A stretch of 64,000 nt of DNA from Nocardia africana NBRC 100379 (GCF_001612635.1 NZ_BDAV01000009.1:62001-126000), one strand, 5' to 3'. Counted from the stretch's first letter, positions 17,716 through 27,273 are shown. The notes: a model not told the origin generated them from the sequence alone. Translations and numbers: made by a program.

Positions 17716-18753
17716 TCAGCCCTGGAAGCGCTTGGACCAGGCGCGGGAGTACTGCGAGACCTTCTCCGGGGTGAGGTTCGCCGTATCCGGTGTGGGGAGG
17801 TCCTGGGCCAGGGCGACCGCGCCCGGAATATCCGGTAGGGCAGCGGCATAGCCCTGATTGAGCGCGACCTGCCCCTCGCGGGTGACCATGAAATCCGCCA
17901 GTACCTGCGCGGCGTTCGGGTGCGGCGCGACCTTCGTGACCTCGCTGTACCAGGGAGTTCCGAAAGGCGAATGCGGCAGCGCCCAGTTCACCGGCGCGCC
18001 CGCGGCGACCTCGGTGTTCAACGGCTGAACCGAAGGGGTGACGGCGATTTCACCGGAGGTGAGCGCCTGTGCGATGCCCAGCGCGCTCGGGTACACCCGT
18101 GGCGCGAGCTCGGCGAGCCGCTTCCAGTAGTCCGAACCGTAGGTCTTCTCGTAGTACTGGTACATATCGACGTACGCGGCGATACCGGTGGGGTTGGTGA
18201 TGCCGATCTTGCCCCGGTACTTCGAATCGAGAATGTCGCGTGGGTCGTGCAGCCCGCCCGGGACGGCCGCGGTGTTCCAGCCGAGTGCGAAAACCGCGGC
18301 TCCGGACAGCGCGAAGCGGTTGCGCAGCACGCTGACTTCCGGACGGTACTCGGGGGCGTGCAGATCGGGCCCCACGAGATCGGAGGAGTAGGCACCGGAC
18401 TGCGCGGCGTTCTGTATCCAGGCCGTGTCGGTCAGCATATGCACGTCTGCTGTACCTTTGCCGGTCTTGTTCTCGGTCTCCACCCGCGGATTGAGATCCG
18501 CGTCGGTCCCGCGCACGTATTGCATACGGATCCGTGGATATTTCGCCTCGAACGCCCGCTTCAGGGACTCCAGATTCGCCGGTTTCTGGCTGGAATAGAG
18601 GACCACGCTGCCCTCGCGTTCCGCGGCGGCGACTACGTCCGACCAGCTGCCCGATGCCAGCTTCGTCGTCCCGGAAGTGCCACCGCAGGCGGTCAGGCCC
18701 GCGACGGCGGCCACGATCGCGCCAACAGCGACGCCCTTCGAGAGGATCTTCAT
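17716..18753 (-). CDS. ABC transporter substrate-binding lipoprotein (345 aa)
   Basis: Extracellular solute-binding protein anchored by lipid: starts MKILSK, a hydrophobic stretch, then lipobox LTAC with C23, and a mature part with VVLYSSQ near the start, as in iron(III)/polyamine/phosphonate-type binding proteins. ATG 18753 is chosen over the ORF extension at 18780 because it starts the signal peptide correctly. First gene of the minus-strand operon; its 138-base upstream region, shared with the flavoprotein gene, carries two candidate operators. Confidence 0.9.
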   Translation of the reverse strand: MKILSKGVAVGAIVAAVAGLTACGGTSGTTKLASGSWSDVVAAAEREGSVVLYSSQKPANLESLKRAFEAKYPRIRMQYVRGTDADLNPRVETENKTGKGTADVHMLTDTAWIQNAAQSGAYSSDLVGPDLHAPEYRPEVSVLRNRFALSGAAVFALGWNTAAVPGGLHDPRDILDSKYRGKIGITNPTGIAAYVDMYQYYEKTYGSDYWKRLAELAPRVYPSALGIAQALTSGEIAVTPSVQPLNTEVAAGAPVNWALPHSPFGTPWYSEVTKVAPHPNAAQVLADFMVTREGQVALNQGYAAALPDIPGAVALAQDLPTPDTANLTPEKVSQYSRAWSKRFQG

Positions 18754-18796
18754 GATGCGATGTGTTTGCTGATGGATCACAGAAACCGCCTAACTG

Positions 18797-18810
18797 AACT
18801 GATGTCAGTT
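18797..18810. promoter_or_regulatory. Candidate operator 3 (palindromic)
   Basis: AACTGA-TG-TCAGTT is a perfect 6-2-6 palindrome between the divergent lipoprotein and flavoprotein genes, 44 bases from the lipoprotein start. It is the cleanest copy of the shared motif and defines its symmetry. Confidence 0.5.
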
Positions 18811-18864
18811 TGAGAAACTAGCCAGAATGCCTTGTGGTGTCAATCACTCTGTGGCAATAATGTG

Positions 18865-18880
18865 AATTGAATCCAGTTCA
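18865..18880 (+). promoter_or_regulatory. Candidate operator 4
   Basis: AATTGAATCCAGTTCA touches the AAGGAGG ribosome binding site of the flavoprotein gene. It matches the site at 1111-1126 in 15 of 16 positions. Confidence 0.5.
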
Positions 18881-18891
18881 AGGAGGCATGC

Positions 18892-20835
18892 GTGGATACC
18901 CTGTCGACACCGGTGCAGATCGGCTCGTTACGCCTGGTCAACCGCTTGGTGGCCACCGCGCATGGGTCCGGAGCCGTCGCAGGTGGTCTGGCGTTGCCGG
19001 GGGACGACGAGTACTGGCGCCGCTGCGCGGCAGGCGGTGCGGCGATGGTGATCGCCGGCGGAACTGTGGTGAGCCCGGAATCGACTACCCGGATCGGCAA
19101 CACCACCGAGGCGTGGCGGCCGGAGGCGGTCCACGGGCTGCGCAGGCGCGCCGCCGCGATCGCTCAGGAGGGCGCGATACCGGTCTGTCAGCTGGTGCAT
19201 CTCGGGCGCGAGACACTCGGTGCGGAGATCTGGGGGCATCCGGTCGCGCCGTCGGCGATCCGGTCGCCGCGGGAGCCGGTACGCCCACGCACGATGACCG
19301 AGGCCGATATCGACCGGGTCGTGGACGACTTCGTCGTGAGCGCGCGGCATGCCGCCGACGCGGGCTTCGCCGCCGTGGAACTGCATGCCGCGCACGGCTA
19401 TCTGCTCGCGCAGTTCCTCTCGGCGTCCACCAACCACCGCGCCGACGCGGGCACGATCTCCGGCCGGGCCCGCATACTGCACCGGCTGCACGCGGCGCTC
19501 ACCGACGCGTGCCCGGAACTCGTTCTCGGCGTACGGGTTTCGATCGACGGCGCCGAAGAGGCGGGCATGGACATCAACGGGCTGTGCGCGCTGCTCCCGC
19601 TGCTCGAGATGTTCGACTACATCAACGTGACCGTGGGTGTTCGCACCACCTATGTCCGCGATATGGCGACCGATCTGCCGCCGCTGCTGACACACGGAGC
19701 CCGCCTGCGTGCCGCGACGACGCGACCGTTGCTGGTCTCCCAGGCGTTCCGGTCCCGCCGCGACATCGAGTTGGCACTGGATGCCGGCGCCGACCTCGTG
19801 GGCATGGCGCGGCCGTTCATCGCCGACCCGCAGATTGCGGGGAAACTGCTCCGCGGTGACGATTCGGCGATCCGCCCGTGCGTCTCGTGCAACGAGGACT
19901 GCCGCACTTTCACGCCGGCGCTGCTGTGCTCGGTCAATCCCGAACTGGGGCCCGGCGGCTCGGGCGACCGGCCGGCGATGCCGCTGCGGCTCGGCCGCCG
20001 GCCCGGGACCGGCAACCGGGTGGCGATCGTCGGCGCCGGCCCCGCCGGACTGGAGGCCGCTCTGCGACTGACGCCCACCCACGATGTCACGCTGTTCGAA
20101 GCAGGCGCTCACATCGGCGGCCAGCTACGGGCCGCCGCGCACGCGCCTCATCGCGCGGGGTGGGCCCGGTTGCTTCGGTTCTACGAGGACAACATCGACC
20201 CCGCGACGCTACGGCTCGAACACACCGCGCGGCCTGCGGATATGGACGGCTTCGACGAGATCGTCATCGCCACGGGCGCGACGGAGATGTCGACGGCGGG
20301 AGCGTGCCGCGCGACCGAGGTCATCGTCGACCGGAACCGGATTCGGCCGGGAAGCCGGGTGGTCGTCGCCGACGACGGCTTCGGGTACTGGCCGGCTGTC
20401 GGAGCGATCGAGTCGGCGCTGGAGGCCGGCGCCGCCGAGGTCACCGTGCTTGTTCCCGGACCCGGATTCGGGACATCGCTTCCCGTGGAGAGCCGGCTCC
20501 AGTTGCGCGAACGGCTGGCAGGCCGTCCGGTGACCTTCATCGTGGAGGCTTCGCCTGTCGAGACGGCCCCCGCGCCGGATTCGACATCGGAAACTCTTGT
20601 CACATACCGAAATAATTTGTCCGGCAAGAGGTCTCGACTGGCCTGCGACCTGTTCGTGACGGTCGGTGAGCGCATCGCCCGAGACTGGCAGCCGTTCGCG
20701 CAGGAGCTGGGACACGCCCGGATTCAGGTGATCGGCGATGCGATCGTGCCGCGTCGCGTCGCGCACGCAGTCGCGGAGGGGTACGCCGCCGCTCAGGCGA
20801 TCACCTCGAGTCGGCATCCGATCACCGCGGCGTGA
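18892..20835 (+). CDS. FMN/FAD/4Fe-4S oxidoreductase, 2,4-dienoyl-CoA reductase type (647 aa)
   Basis: Two-part flavoprotein. An N-terminal Old-Yellow-Enzyme TIM barrel (to about residue 320; HAAHGYLLAQFLS active-site region) is followed by an iron-sulfur cysteine set (C330, C333, C337, C346) and a C-terminal FAD/NAD(P) domain (VGAGPAGLEA, about residue 377 on). Relatives include bacterial 2,4-dienoyl-CoA reductase and bile-acid BaiCD/BaiH enzymes, so it should reduce a conjugated double bond in an acyl-CoA or enone. GTG 18892 follows AAGGAGG by 5 bases. Divergent from the importer operon, with candidate operators between them. Confidence 0.9.
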   Translation: MDTLSTPVQIGSLRLVNRLVATAHGSGAVAGGLALPGDDEYWRRCAAGGAAMVIAGGTVVSPESTTRIGNTTEAWRPEAVHGLRRRAAAIAQEGAIPVCQLVHLGRETLGAEIWGHPVAPSAIRSPREPVRPRTMTEADIDRVVDDFVVSARHAADAGFAAVELHAAHGYLLAQFLSASTNHRADAGTISGRARILHRLHAALTDACPELVLGVRVSIDGAEEAGMDINGLCALLPLLEMFDYINVTVGVRTTYVRDMATDLPPLLTHGARLRAATTRPLLVSQAFRSRRDIELALDAGADLVGMARPFIADPQIAGKLLRGDDSAIRPCVSCNEDCRTFTPALLCSVNPELGPGGSGDRPAMPLRLGRRPGTGNRVAIVGAGPAGLEAALRLTPTHDVTLFEAGAHIGGQLRAAAHAPHRAGWARLLRFYEDNIDPATLRLEHTARPADMDGFDEIVIATGATEMSTAGACRATEVIVDRNRIRPGSRVVVADDGFGYWPAVGAIESALEAGAAEVTVLVPGPGFGTSLPVESRLQLRERLAGRPVTFIVEASPVETAPAPDSTSETLVTYRNNLSGKRSRLACDLFVTVGERIARDWQPFAQELGHARIQVIGDAIVPRRVAHAVAEGYAAAQAITSSRHPITAA

Positions 20836-21068
20836 CCCGGGACAACATGGGCCGGCCAAGGGCCGGATTCCGGTGAACCCGTCCCCCGGCGGTATCGGAA
20901 TCTGGAACATGCTCTGCCCGAATGGAATACAGCACCCCGGCGAGCGAGCCACCCCTGGCTCCTTTGAAGGGTCCGGCCGCCACACCGGCCGAGGGCCCTC
21001 CCCGGCAGCACGCCGGAACCACACCTGCTCGGCAGCGACGCCGAGGAGCCCGATGAGAGGAATCACCG

Positions 21069-21785
21069 ATGAGGAAAATCGCAGCGATGTGCGCACTGGT
21101 CGCCGGAGCCACGGTGGGCATCGCCGGAACCGCGCAGGCAGCATCACAACCGGAGGCCATCCACTACCGGACCACGGCCACGCCGACCGGGACCGTCGTC
21201 ACCATCGACGCGGGAAGCCTCGCCGCCGACAACGGCGTCTTCACGATCAAGAGCCCCAATGGAACCGTCCTCGCCGGATCCGACCTGTCCTTCCGGGTGG
21301 ACGATTTCGTATTCCCCATCGCCGCCGCGATCGACGGCCGCACCGCCACACTCACACCCCAATTCAACGCGGCACACGCCACATACCGGCCCGTCGCCCT
21401 GCCCTACGAAGAGCAGGCCCCGTGGAAAACCCAGTACGACCGCGAACAAGCCGCCTGGAACCGCATGGTCACCACCATCACCACCGGCGCCACCATCGGA
21501 ACCATGGTCGGTGGACTCGGGGGCGCCGCGGTCGGCTGCGTCCTGGGCGGCATCGCCGGCGCCACCGTCGCCGCCGCGACCATCATCGGAATGTTCGGCC
21601 CGTTCGTCCCCGCTGCCGCCGTCGGCTGCCTCGGCGGCATCGTGGCCATCGGGGCACTCGGCACCGCCGCCGGGCAACTTCTGGTGACCGCCCCCGTCGC
21701 CGTCATGGCCGCCGTGCAGTACTTCACCACCATCAACGAACCCGCCCCCGCCGTACCGGCACCCGGACCGGCTCCCGCCAAGTAA
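21069..21785 (+). CDS. Secreted protein with glycine-rich hydrophobic tail (238 aa)
   Basis: Unknown function. A signal peptide (MRKIAAMCALVAG to AQAAS, cut near residue 25) precedes a small beta-rich domain (VVTIDAGSL, IAAAIDGRTATLTPQ) and two long Gly/Ala hydrophobic segments (about residues 135-215) that resemble a glycine-zipper membrane hairpin; the tail is Pro/Ala rich. ATG 21069 follows GAGAGGA. It is related in layout and in local sequence to the protein at 29321-29929. It appears to be an actinobacterial, probably Nocardia-type, envelope protein. Confidence 0.8.
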   Translation: MRKIAAMCALVAGATVGIAGTAQAASQPEAIHYRTTATPTGTVVTIDAGSLAADNGVFTIKSPNGTVLAGSDLSFRVDDFVFPIAAAIDGRTATLTPQFNAAHATYRPVALPYEEQAPWKTQYDREQAAWNRMVTTITTGATIGTMVGGLGGAAVGCVLGGIAGATVAAATIIGMFGPFVPAAAVGCLGGIVAIGALGTAAGQLLVTAPVAVMAAVQYFTTINEPAPAVPAPGPAPAK

Positions 21786-21976
21786 TCCCCACCCACCGCA
21801 GCGGGTCCGGCGCCGCGTGACCCTGCGCACCGCACCCGAGAGCGCGCCCACCCCGGCGAACTTCATGGTCACCCGAGCCGGACAGCTGTGACCTCGCCGG
21901 GGTACGGGGCGGCGCTGCCCGGCATCGACGGCGCGCCGGCGCTCGCCCGGATGCGACCGCGCAGAATCTGGAGGTA

Positions 21977-22768
21977 ATGATGACCGCAGACCGCTTCGAG
22001 GGAAAGGTCGCCGTGGTGACCGGCGCTGGATCGGGTATCGGTGCGGCGACCGCGCGACTGCTCGCCCAGCGTGGCGCCGCGGCCGTGTACCTGTGCGATA
22101 TCGATGCGGACGCGGCCGCGCGGAATGCGGCCGCGCTCGGCATCGGCCATTGCGCTGGGCTCGATGTCGCCGACCCGGCCCGGGTGCGGGAGATGTTCGA
22201 CACTGCGGTCGCCCAGCACGGTCGGGTCGACGTGGTGGTGCATGCGGCCGGCGTCGACGATCCCAAAAGCAAGCAGTGGATCTACGAGGCCGCCGAACGC
22301 GACGAACCGGTGGATGTGCTCACCCGGCTCGACGACGCCGACTGGCGGCGGGTGATGGCGATCAATCTCGACGGCACCTTCTTCGTCCTGCGCGAGGCGG
22401 TCCGGGTGATGCGGGAAACAGGGGGCGGGTCGATCGTGACCGTGGGTTCCTCCTCGGCCTTCGACACCCTGATCGGATATCCGCACTACGCCGCGTCCAA
22501 GGCCGGGGTGCACGCGCTGAGTCAGGCGGTCGCGAAAGAGGTTGCGCCCCTGGGAATCCGGGTCAACACCGTAGCGCCCGGCCCGGTCGACACCGGGATG
22601 GCCGCCCGCACGCCGGCGCATCTACGGGCCGCAATGAACAGCGGCCCCACCCGCGGCTACGCGACCGCCGAGGAGCTGGCCGACAACATCCTGTACCTCG
22701 CCTCCCCGGGGGCGGCGAACGTCATCGGTGCGGTGCTGCTGAGCAATGGCGGAAGGTTCACCGTCTGA
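21977..22768 (+). CDS. SDR-family oxidoreductase (263 aa)
   Basis: Classical SDR with TGAGSGIG loop, catalytic GSSS serines (158-160), Y171 and K175 (YAASK). NNAG is replaced by HAAG and the usual C-terminal VDGG is LSNGG. GGAGGT precedes two adjacent ATGs (21977 and 21980). It lies 88 bases before the FAD dehydrogenase gene on the same strand, and the two probably act together; neither shows the shared operator of the first 20 kb. Confidence 0.87.
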   Translation: MMTADRFEGKVAVVTGAGSGIGAATARLLAQRGAAAVYLCDIDADAAARNAAALGIGHCAGLDVADPARVREMFDTAVAQHGRVDVVVHAAGVDDPKSKQWIYEAAERDEPVDVLTRLDDADWRRVMAINLDGTFFVLREAVRVMRETGGGSIVTVGSSSAFDTLIGYPHYAASKAGVHALSQAVAKEVAPLGIRVNTVAPGPVDTGMAARTPAHLRAAMNSGPTRGYATAEELADNILYLASPGAANVIGAVLLSNGGRFTV

Positions 22769-22856
22769 CGCACGGCGCTCGCCGGATCGGGAGTATTTCA
22801 GTTGTATCCCACCGCGAGCCGCGTTGTGCGGCAGCGGTTTCGATGAGGGAGTAATC

Positions 22857-24191
22857 ATGCGAGTAATCAAGGCCGACGTGCTTGTCATCGGTGCGGGCAT
22901 GGCCGGGCTCACGGCAGCGGCCCGGTCGCTGGAGCGTGGCAGCTCGGTCGTGGTGGTCGAAAAGACATCGGCCGTGGGCGGATCGGCGCGGTTCGCCGGG
23001 TACGCGTGGACTGCGCCGACCCACGAAGTGATGGATGAGATCAACCCCGGCGGCGATCCGGCCCTGCGCCGGGCGCTCGTGGACGGGTTCGGGGGCGCGA
23101 TCGCCTGGGTCGAATCGCTCGGTGTGGAATGCGCTGCGGCCGTGCCGATCCTGCGCTACGGCCTCGGCCACCAATTCGACACCAACCAGTACCTCGACGA
23201 ATGCCGTCGGCGGGTCAGCACCGCCGGGCGGTTGTTCACCGAGACCGAAACGCTCGCATTGCGCAGCCGAGACGGCGCGATCACCGGTGCGCACCTGCGC
23301 CTGCCGGACGGCACAGAGATCGAGGTCGACTCCGCCGCAACGATTCTCGCCACCGGCGGGTTCCAGGCCGATGCCGGACTGGCCGCCGAGAACATCCATC
23401 CGAATGCAGGCGTGATGCCATTGCGGTCGAACCCGGCCAGTTCCGGGGACGGCCTGCGCCTGGCCGAGGCCGTCGGCGCCGCAACCGGTAGGCCCCGCTC
23501 CGGGTTCTACGGACACCTCGTCCCGACCGGGGTACCGTTCCGCGATTCGGGCGACTTCGTTGCGCTGTCGCTGTATTACAGCGAGCACGCGCTCCTGTTC
23601 AACCTCGACAACCGCCGATTCACCGATGAGACCTTGGGCGATCACCTCACCACGATGCGATTGCTCGAGCAGCCGGAGTCGCGTGGGCTGGTGATCGCCG
23701 ATGAGCGGGTATATCGCGAGTGGGTGCTCGGCAGCTATGTCGAGGGCGCGGTCGCAGTCGACAAGTTCGACCTCGCCCAGCGCCGCGGCGGCCGTTGCGG
23801 AACGGCCGAGACCCTCGAGGACCTTGCCTATCTGCCACCGGAGTGGGGTTACGACGGTGCAGCGATCGCGGCCGAGATCCGCGCGGTCAACGCGGCCGGC
23901 CCGGCAGCCTATCCCGCACGCACGCACGACTCGGCCCCGCTGGACCGCGGACCCTATTACGTGATCGAAGCCTCTCCCGCCCTGACCTTCCCGTTCCACG
24001 GGATCCGCATCGACGAGCACGGCCGAGTACTCGCCGCGGCAGGCGGCACCGTGGACGGACTGTATGCCGTGGGCTCAGATACCGGCGGCCTCTACGACCA
24101 CGCCTACGCCGGTGGCATTGCTCCCGCACTGGTCTTCGGCCTGGCCGCAGCCGACGCCGCGGCACCCACATACACCGCTGAAATACCCTGA
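22857..24191 (+). CDS. FAD-dependent oxidoreductase, fumarate reductase/KstD fold (444 aa)
   Basis: Flavoprotein of the FAD_binding_2 family: VIGAGMAGLTAAA dinucleotide motif at residues 10-22, VVVVEK after the second strand, and a C-terminal GGLYDHAYAGGIAPAL segment that closes the FAD site. Family members include fumarate reductase, 3-ketosteroid dehydrogenase and tricarballylate dehydrogenase; at 444 residues it is shorter than a typical KstD. ATG 22857 follows GAGGGAG; the longer frame from 22746 overlaps the SDR end. It probably introduces or removes a double bond next to a carbonyl. Substrate unknown. Confidence 0.85.
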   Translation: MRVIKADVLVIGAGMAGLTAAARSLERGSSVVVVEKTSAVGGSARFAGYAWTAPTHEVMDEINPGGDPALRRALVDGFGGAIAWVESLGVECAAAVPILRYGLGHQFDTNQYLDECRRRVSTAGRLFTETETLALRSRDGAITGAHLRLPDGTEIEVDSAATILATGGFQADAGLAAENIHPNAGVMPLRSNPASSGDGLRLAEAVGAATGRPRSGFYGHLVPTGVPFRDSGDFVALSLYYSEHALLFNLDNRRFTDETLGDHLTTMRLLEQPESRGLVIADERVYREWVLGSYVEGAVAVDKFDLAQRRGGRCGTAETLEDLAYLPPEWGYDGAAIAAEIRAVNAAGPAAYPARTHDSAPLDRGPYYVIEASPALTFPFHGIRIDEHGRVLAAAGGTVDGLYAVGSDTGGLYDHAYAGGIAPALVFGLAAADAAAPTYTAEIP

Positions 24192-24472
24192 TCCAACACC
24201 GGCGAACCCGCGATCCGGCACCGAGCGTCGTACCCGCCGACTCGCTGCTCATCGAAGGCGCGGAGTTCTTCGATATCCGACGTCTCCTCAACGGCGCAGT
24301 GAGGCTCCGCACAGTGCTCGACAGCCGACGTCGGAGCCAGGTGCGGGTTTTCCGCCGAGCCAACGAGGTACCGCGCACTGACCTCGCCCCCGGCGTGAGC
24401 ACTTCACGTCACAGTCGCGGGCGACTCGTCGATGCGGTAGCGGGCGACGTCAGACGTTGTTTCCGTGCGGCA
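24192..24472. other. Intergenic, no supported gene
   Basis: A 281-base gap between convergent genes. Short reading frames cross it on both strands but none has a ribosome binding site or recognisable protein, and no clear hairpin was seen. Confidence 0.5.
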
Positions 24473-26098
24473 CTAACTCAGCTTCGGCGTACAGCGATCG
24501 ATGATCGCGGCAATGTCGGTTCCGACTGGTAGGGTGCCGTGCACATCTCCGTGGTCGCGTCCCAGGCGAGAAGCGCAGAACGCATCGGCGACCGCAGGGT
24601 GGCCGAACCGGACGAGAAGTGAACCCTGGAGCACCTGCGCCATCTCGCCGACGACGCGCCGGGCTCGGTACTGCATCGTGTCGAAATCGGTGAACTGCTG
24701 CTCCAATGCGGCGATCGCGGCGTCGAGCCGGGCATCGGCGCCGGCGCCGAGTTTGATCTCGTCGAGGAATACGGCCAGCGCCTGCGGCTGTTTGGCCATG
24801 GCGCGCAAAACATCCAGCACTGCGACGTTCCCGGTGCCTTCCCAGATCGACATCAACGGCGATTCGCGGAACAGTCGCGGCATCCGCGACTCTTCGATGT
24901 ATCCGTTTCCGCCGTGGCATTCCAACGCTTCCGCGACGTGGATCGGGGCCCGTTTGCACACGTAGTACTTGCTGATGGCAAGGCTGATTCGCCGTAGCAG
25001 ATCGGCATGCTCGTTCCCGTCCTTGTCGACTAGGCCGGCCAGCCACATCGCCACCGTGGTCGCCCCTTCCGCTTCCACGGCGAGGTCGGCGATCACGTTG
25101 CGCATGAGTGGCTGATCGATGAGTGTGGCGCCGAAGGCGCAGCGGTACGTCGCATGGTGCGCGGCAAGGGTGACACCGATACGCATCGCCGAAGCCGAAC
25201 CGATCGTGCAGTCCAGCCGCGTCATATTCACCATGTCGGCGATGGTCGCGACACCGCGGCCCTCCTCGCCGACCAGCCATCCCACGGTGTTGTCATATTC
25301 GACCTCGCTACTGGCATTGGACCGGTTACCCAGTTTGTCCTTGAGGCGCTGCAATGCGAACGTGTTGCGGCTGCCATCGGGCAGCACCCGCGGCACGAAG
25401 AAGCACGACAAGCCGGCGGGCGCCTGCGCCAGCACGAGGAACACATCGCACATCGGCGCCGAGGTGAACCATTTGTGACCGGTGATCAGATAGCTGCCGT
25501 CGGATTGCGACACTGCGGTGGTGGTGTTGGCGCGGACATCCGAGCCGCCTTGCTTCTCGGTCATCGACATACCGGCGAGGAGGCCGCGTTTGGACAGTGG
25601 GTCACGCAAACCGGGCTCGTAGTTGGTCGAAGTCAGCAGTGGCTCGTACTGCGAGGCCAGCGCAGCGTTGTGGCGAAGGGCGGGAACCACGCCGTAGGTC
25701 ATCGATATCGGGCAACCATGGCCTGCGTCGGTCTGGCCCCATACCGAGAGCTTGGCTGCCCGCGCCAGATGGGGGTTCGGCAGCGGATCGGTCCACGCCG
25801 TACCGCCGAGCCCGAACTCGACTGCCTGCCTCAACAGGCGGTGATAGGCGGGGTCGTAGTCGACTTCGTCGATGCGGTTTCCGTACCGGTCGTGCGTCTT
25901 CAATTGCGGCGGATGGGCCTCGGCGAGGTCACCCCACTGCATCGCCTCAGCACTGCCCGCCATCCGGCCGACCCTATGCAGTTCCTCGAGCACGTGGCGG
26001 GCACCCGCCCGGAGTAGTGCTTCGGTCAGCGCCGGGTAGTCTGCCGCGTCGTAGTCGACTAGAGGCGGAACCTGATTCCGAACCTCGTGTGTAGCCAT
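24473..26098 (-). CDS. AidB-like acyl-CoA dehydrogenase (541 aa)
   Basis: Large acyl-CoA dehydrogenase of the AidB group: MTEKQGGSDVRANTT flavin loop, SIWEGTGNVAVLDVLRA with the dehydrogenase glutamate, and a C-terminal helical extension; length is that of E. coli AidB. ATG 26098 is preferred because AAAGGGG lies just upstream; the TTG at 26116 would include that site as coding. It follows the AurF-like oxygenase gene by 18 bases and is in the same operon. AidB itself protects DNA from alkylation, but actinobacterial copies near oxygenases may be catabolic. Role unassigned. Confidence 0.85.
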   Translation of the reverse strand: MATHEVRNQVPPLVDYDAADYPALTEALLRAGARHVLEELHRVGRMAGSAEAMQWGDLAEAHPPQLKTHDRYGNRIDEVDYDPAYHRLLRQAVEFGLGGTAWTDPLPNPHLARAAKLSVWGQTDAGHGCPISMTYGVVPALRHNAALASQYEPLLTSTNYEPGLRDPLSKRGLLAGMSMTEKQGGSDVRANTTTAVSQSDGSYLITGHKWFTSAPMCDVFLVLAQAPAGLSCFFVPRVLPDGSRNTFALQRLKDKLGNRSNASSEVEYDNTVGWLVGEEGRGVATIADMVNMTRLDCTIGSASAMRIGVTLAAHHATYRCAFGATLIDQPLMRNVIADLAVEAEGATTVAMWLAGLVDKDGNEHADLLRRISLAISKYYVCKRAPIHVAEALECHGGNGYIEESRMPRLFRESPLMSIWEGTGNVAVLDVLRAMAKQPQALAVFLDEIKLGAGADARLDAAIAALEQQFTDFDTMQYRARRVVGEMAQVLQGSLLVRFGHPAVADAFCASRLGRDHGDVHGTLPVGTDIAAIIDRCTPKLS

Positions 26099-26116
26099 CG
26101 AATGTGCCCCTTTCAA

Positions 26117-27103
26117 CTAACGGTCGCTGCGCTCGGGTTCGCCGCGATAACGCGAGGGTCGGCCGTCGATTCTCAGCGCCTTCCACACGGATTTGGCGAG
26201 CGGGTTCATCAGCCCGATGTCGTGGGCGAGCATGCGGACGTCGCCGAAGTATCCGCGCAGTGTCCTGCGTGATTCCGGGAGCTGCCAGAACAGTTCGCGC
26301 CGGACGGACTTCGGAATGTCGAACTGCGACCAGAACTGCGGCGGAGGCGTGACGATCAGCTCACAGGCCACCCGTAGTGCGATGGGGAACAGTATCGACA
26401 GTGCAAGCTTCGGCAACGCGCCGTGTCGCGGAACGTGCTGGCGCAGAAATTCGTGCGCGAACGAGATGTGACGTGCTTCCTCTGCCACGTGAATGCGCAT
26501 GACGCCCTGGATGATCGGGTGATAGTGCGCATCACTGCGAAGGTAACTCTTCTGGATGTGGTCGATCGGCTCTTCCCCGGCGAGCACGCACATGAAGAAG
26601 AAAGTCGGCGATACCCGCGGGAACCACGGAACCAGTGGGGCCAGCCGTGAGAACAGGGGACCGAATCCGGGTGCGTCGACGCCGGAGCGGTTGACCGCCT
26701 CCTGGAACATGAGCGTGTGGTTGCACTCCTCGATCACTTCGTGCGTCGCATAGCGGAATTCTGCGGAGCCGTTCGGAAGTTTCGCCAAATACATCATGAA
26801 TCCGGCGATCAGCAGCTGTTCGAACTGCAGGCCCACCTTGGCGATATTGGCTTGGCGATACATGCCGATCGCGATTTGCTGGTCGCGTGGTAACGCCTTG
26901 TACCAGGGGTGGCGACCGAGTGCGTCTACCTCCGGCAGGATCCAGCGAGGGTCGCCGGGTTCGACGCGGAATTCCGGTGCATCCCAATCGATGTCTCGAT
27001 AAGGGCTGAAGTACCTCTGTAGGGATGCGTCCGACAGTGCGTGCAACATGGCGGCGTAGTCGGCATCCTCAGCTGCCCGGTTGCGCGTGGTCGCGAGCGG
27101 CAT
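26117..27103 (-). CDS. AurF-family diiron oxygenase (328 aa)
   Basis: Ferritin-like diiron protein related to the p-aminobenzoate N-oxygenase AurF. Metal ligands are visible as LQFEQL, EECNH and HVAEEARH, spaced as in the family, within a helical bundle at residues about 90-225. ATG 27103 follows GGGAGGA. It forms an operon with the AidB-like dehydrogenase and diverges from a PaaX regulator. Family members oxidise aryl amines or act on lipids; the substrate here is unknown. Confidence 0.85.
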   Translation of the reverse strand: MPLATTRNRAAEDADYAAMLHALSDASLQRYFSPYRDIDWDAPEFRVEPGDPRWILPEVDALGRHPWYKALPRDQQIAIGMYRQANIAKVGLQFEQLLIAGFMMYLAKLPNGSAEFRYATHEVIEECNHTLMFQEAVNRSGVDAPGFGPLFSRLAPLVPWFPRVSPTFFFMCVLAGEEPIDHIQKSYLRSDAHYHPIIQGVMRIHVAEEARHISFAHEFLRQHVPRHGALPKLALSILFPIALRVACELIVTPPPQFWSQFDIPKSVRRELFWQLPESRRTLRGYFGDVRMLAHDIGLMNPLAKSVWKALRIDGRPSRYRGEPERSDR

Positions 27104-27162
27104 TGCTCATCCTCCCGACTTGATTCGGCCGGCCGCCGGACGGGGTGTCTCGGACGACCTGA

Positions 27163-27177
27163 ATTCGTATTACTAAT
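27163..27177. promoter_or_regulatory. Candidate operator between AurF operon and paaX-like gene
   Basis: ATTCGTA-T-TACTAAT is a near-perfect 15-base dyad (6 of 7 pairs) in the 182-base divergent region, 60 bases upstream of the oxygenase start. A PaaX binding site is plausible. Confidence 0.35.
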
Positions 27178-27273
27178 CTCCCGCAGGCGCGGCAAATATG
27201 CAATAGACGGTTTCGAGCTCCGTCGCTAATCGGCGACGCCGCAGGATCTGGGAGCCATCCCTGGCCGGGTGGC

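Noticed and set aside
14027-18753. Ferric iron importer
   Set aside because: Subunit layout is compatible, but interleaved SDR genes and shared operators with catabolic genes make iron less likely; left open.
1111-18880. KstR/KstR2 cholesterol operators
   Set aside because: The shared motif AAYTGANNYCAGTT does not match the published KstR-type motifs as I recall them.
24299-24532. 77-codon + strand frame between convergent genes
   Set aside because: Arg-rich, no start signal, overlaps the end of the AidB-like gene.
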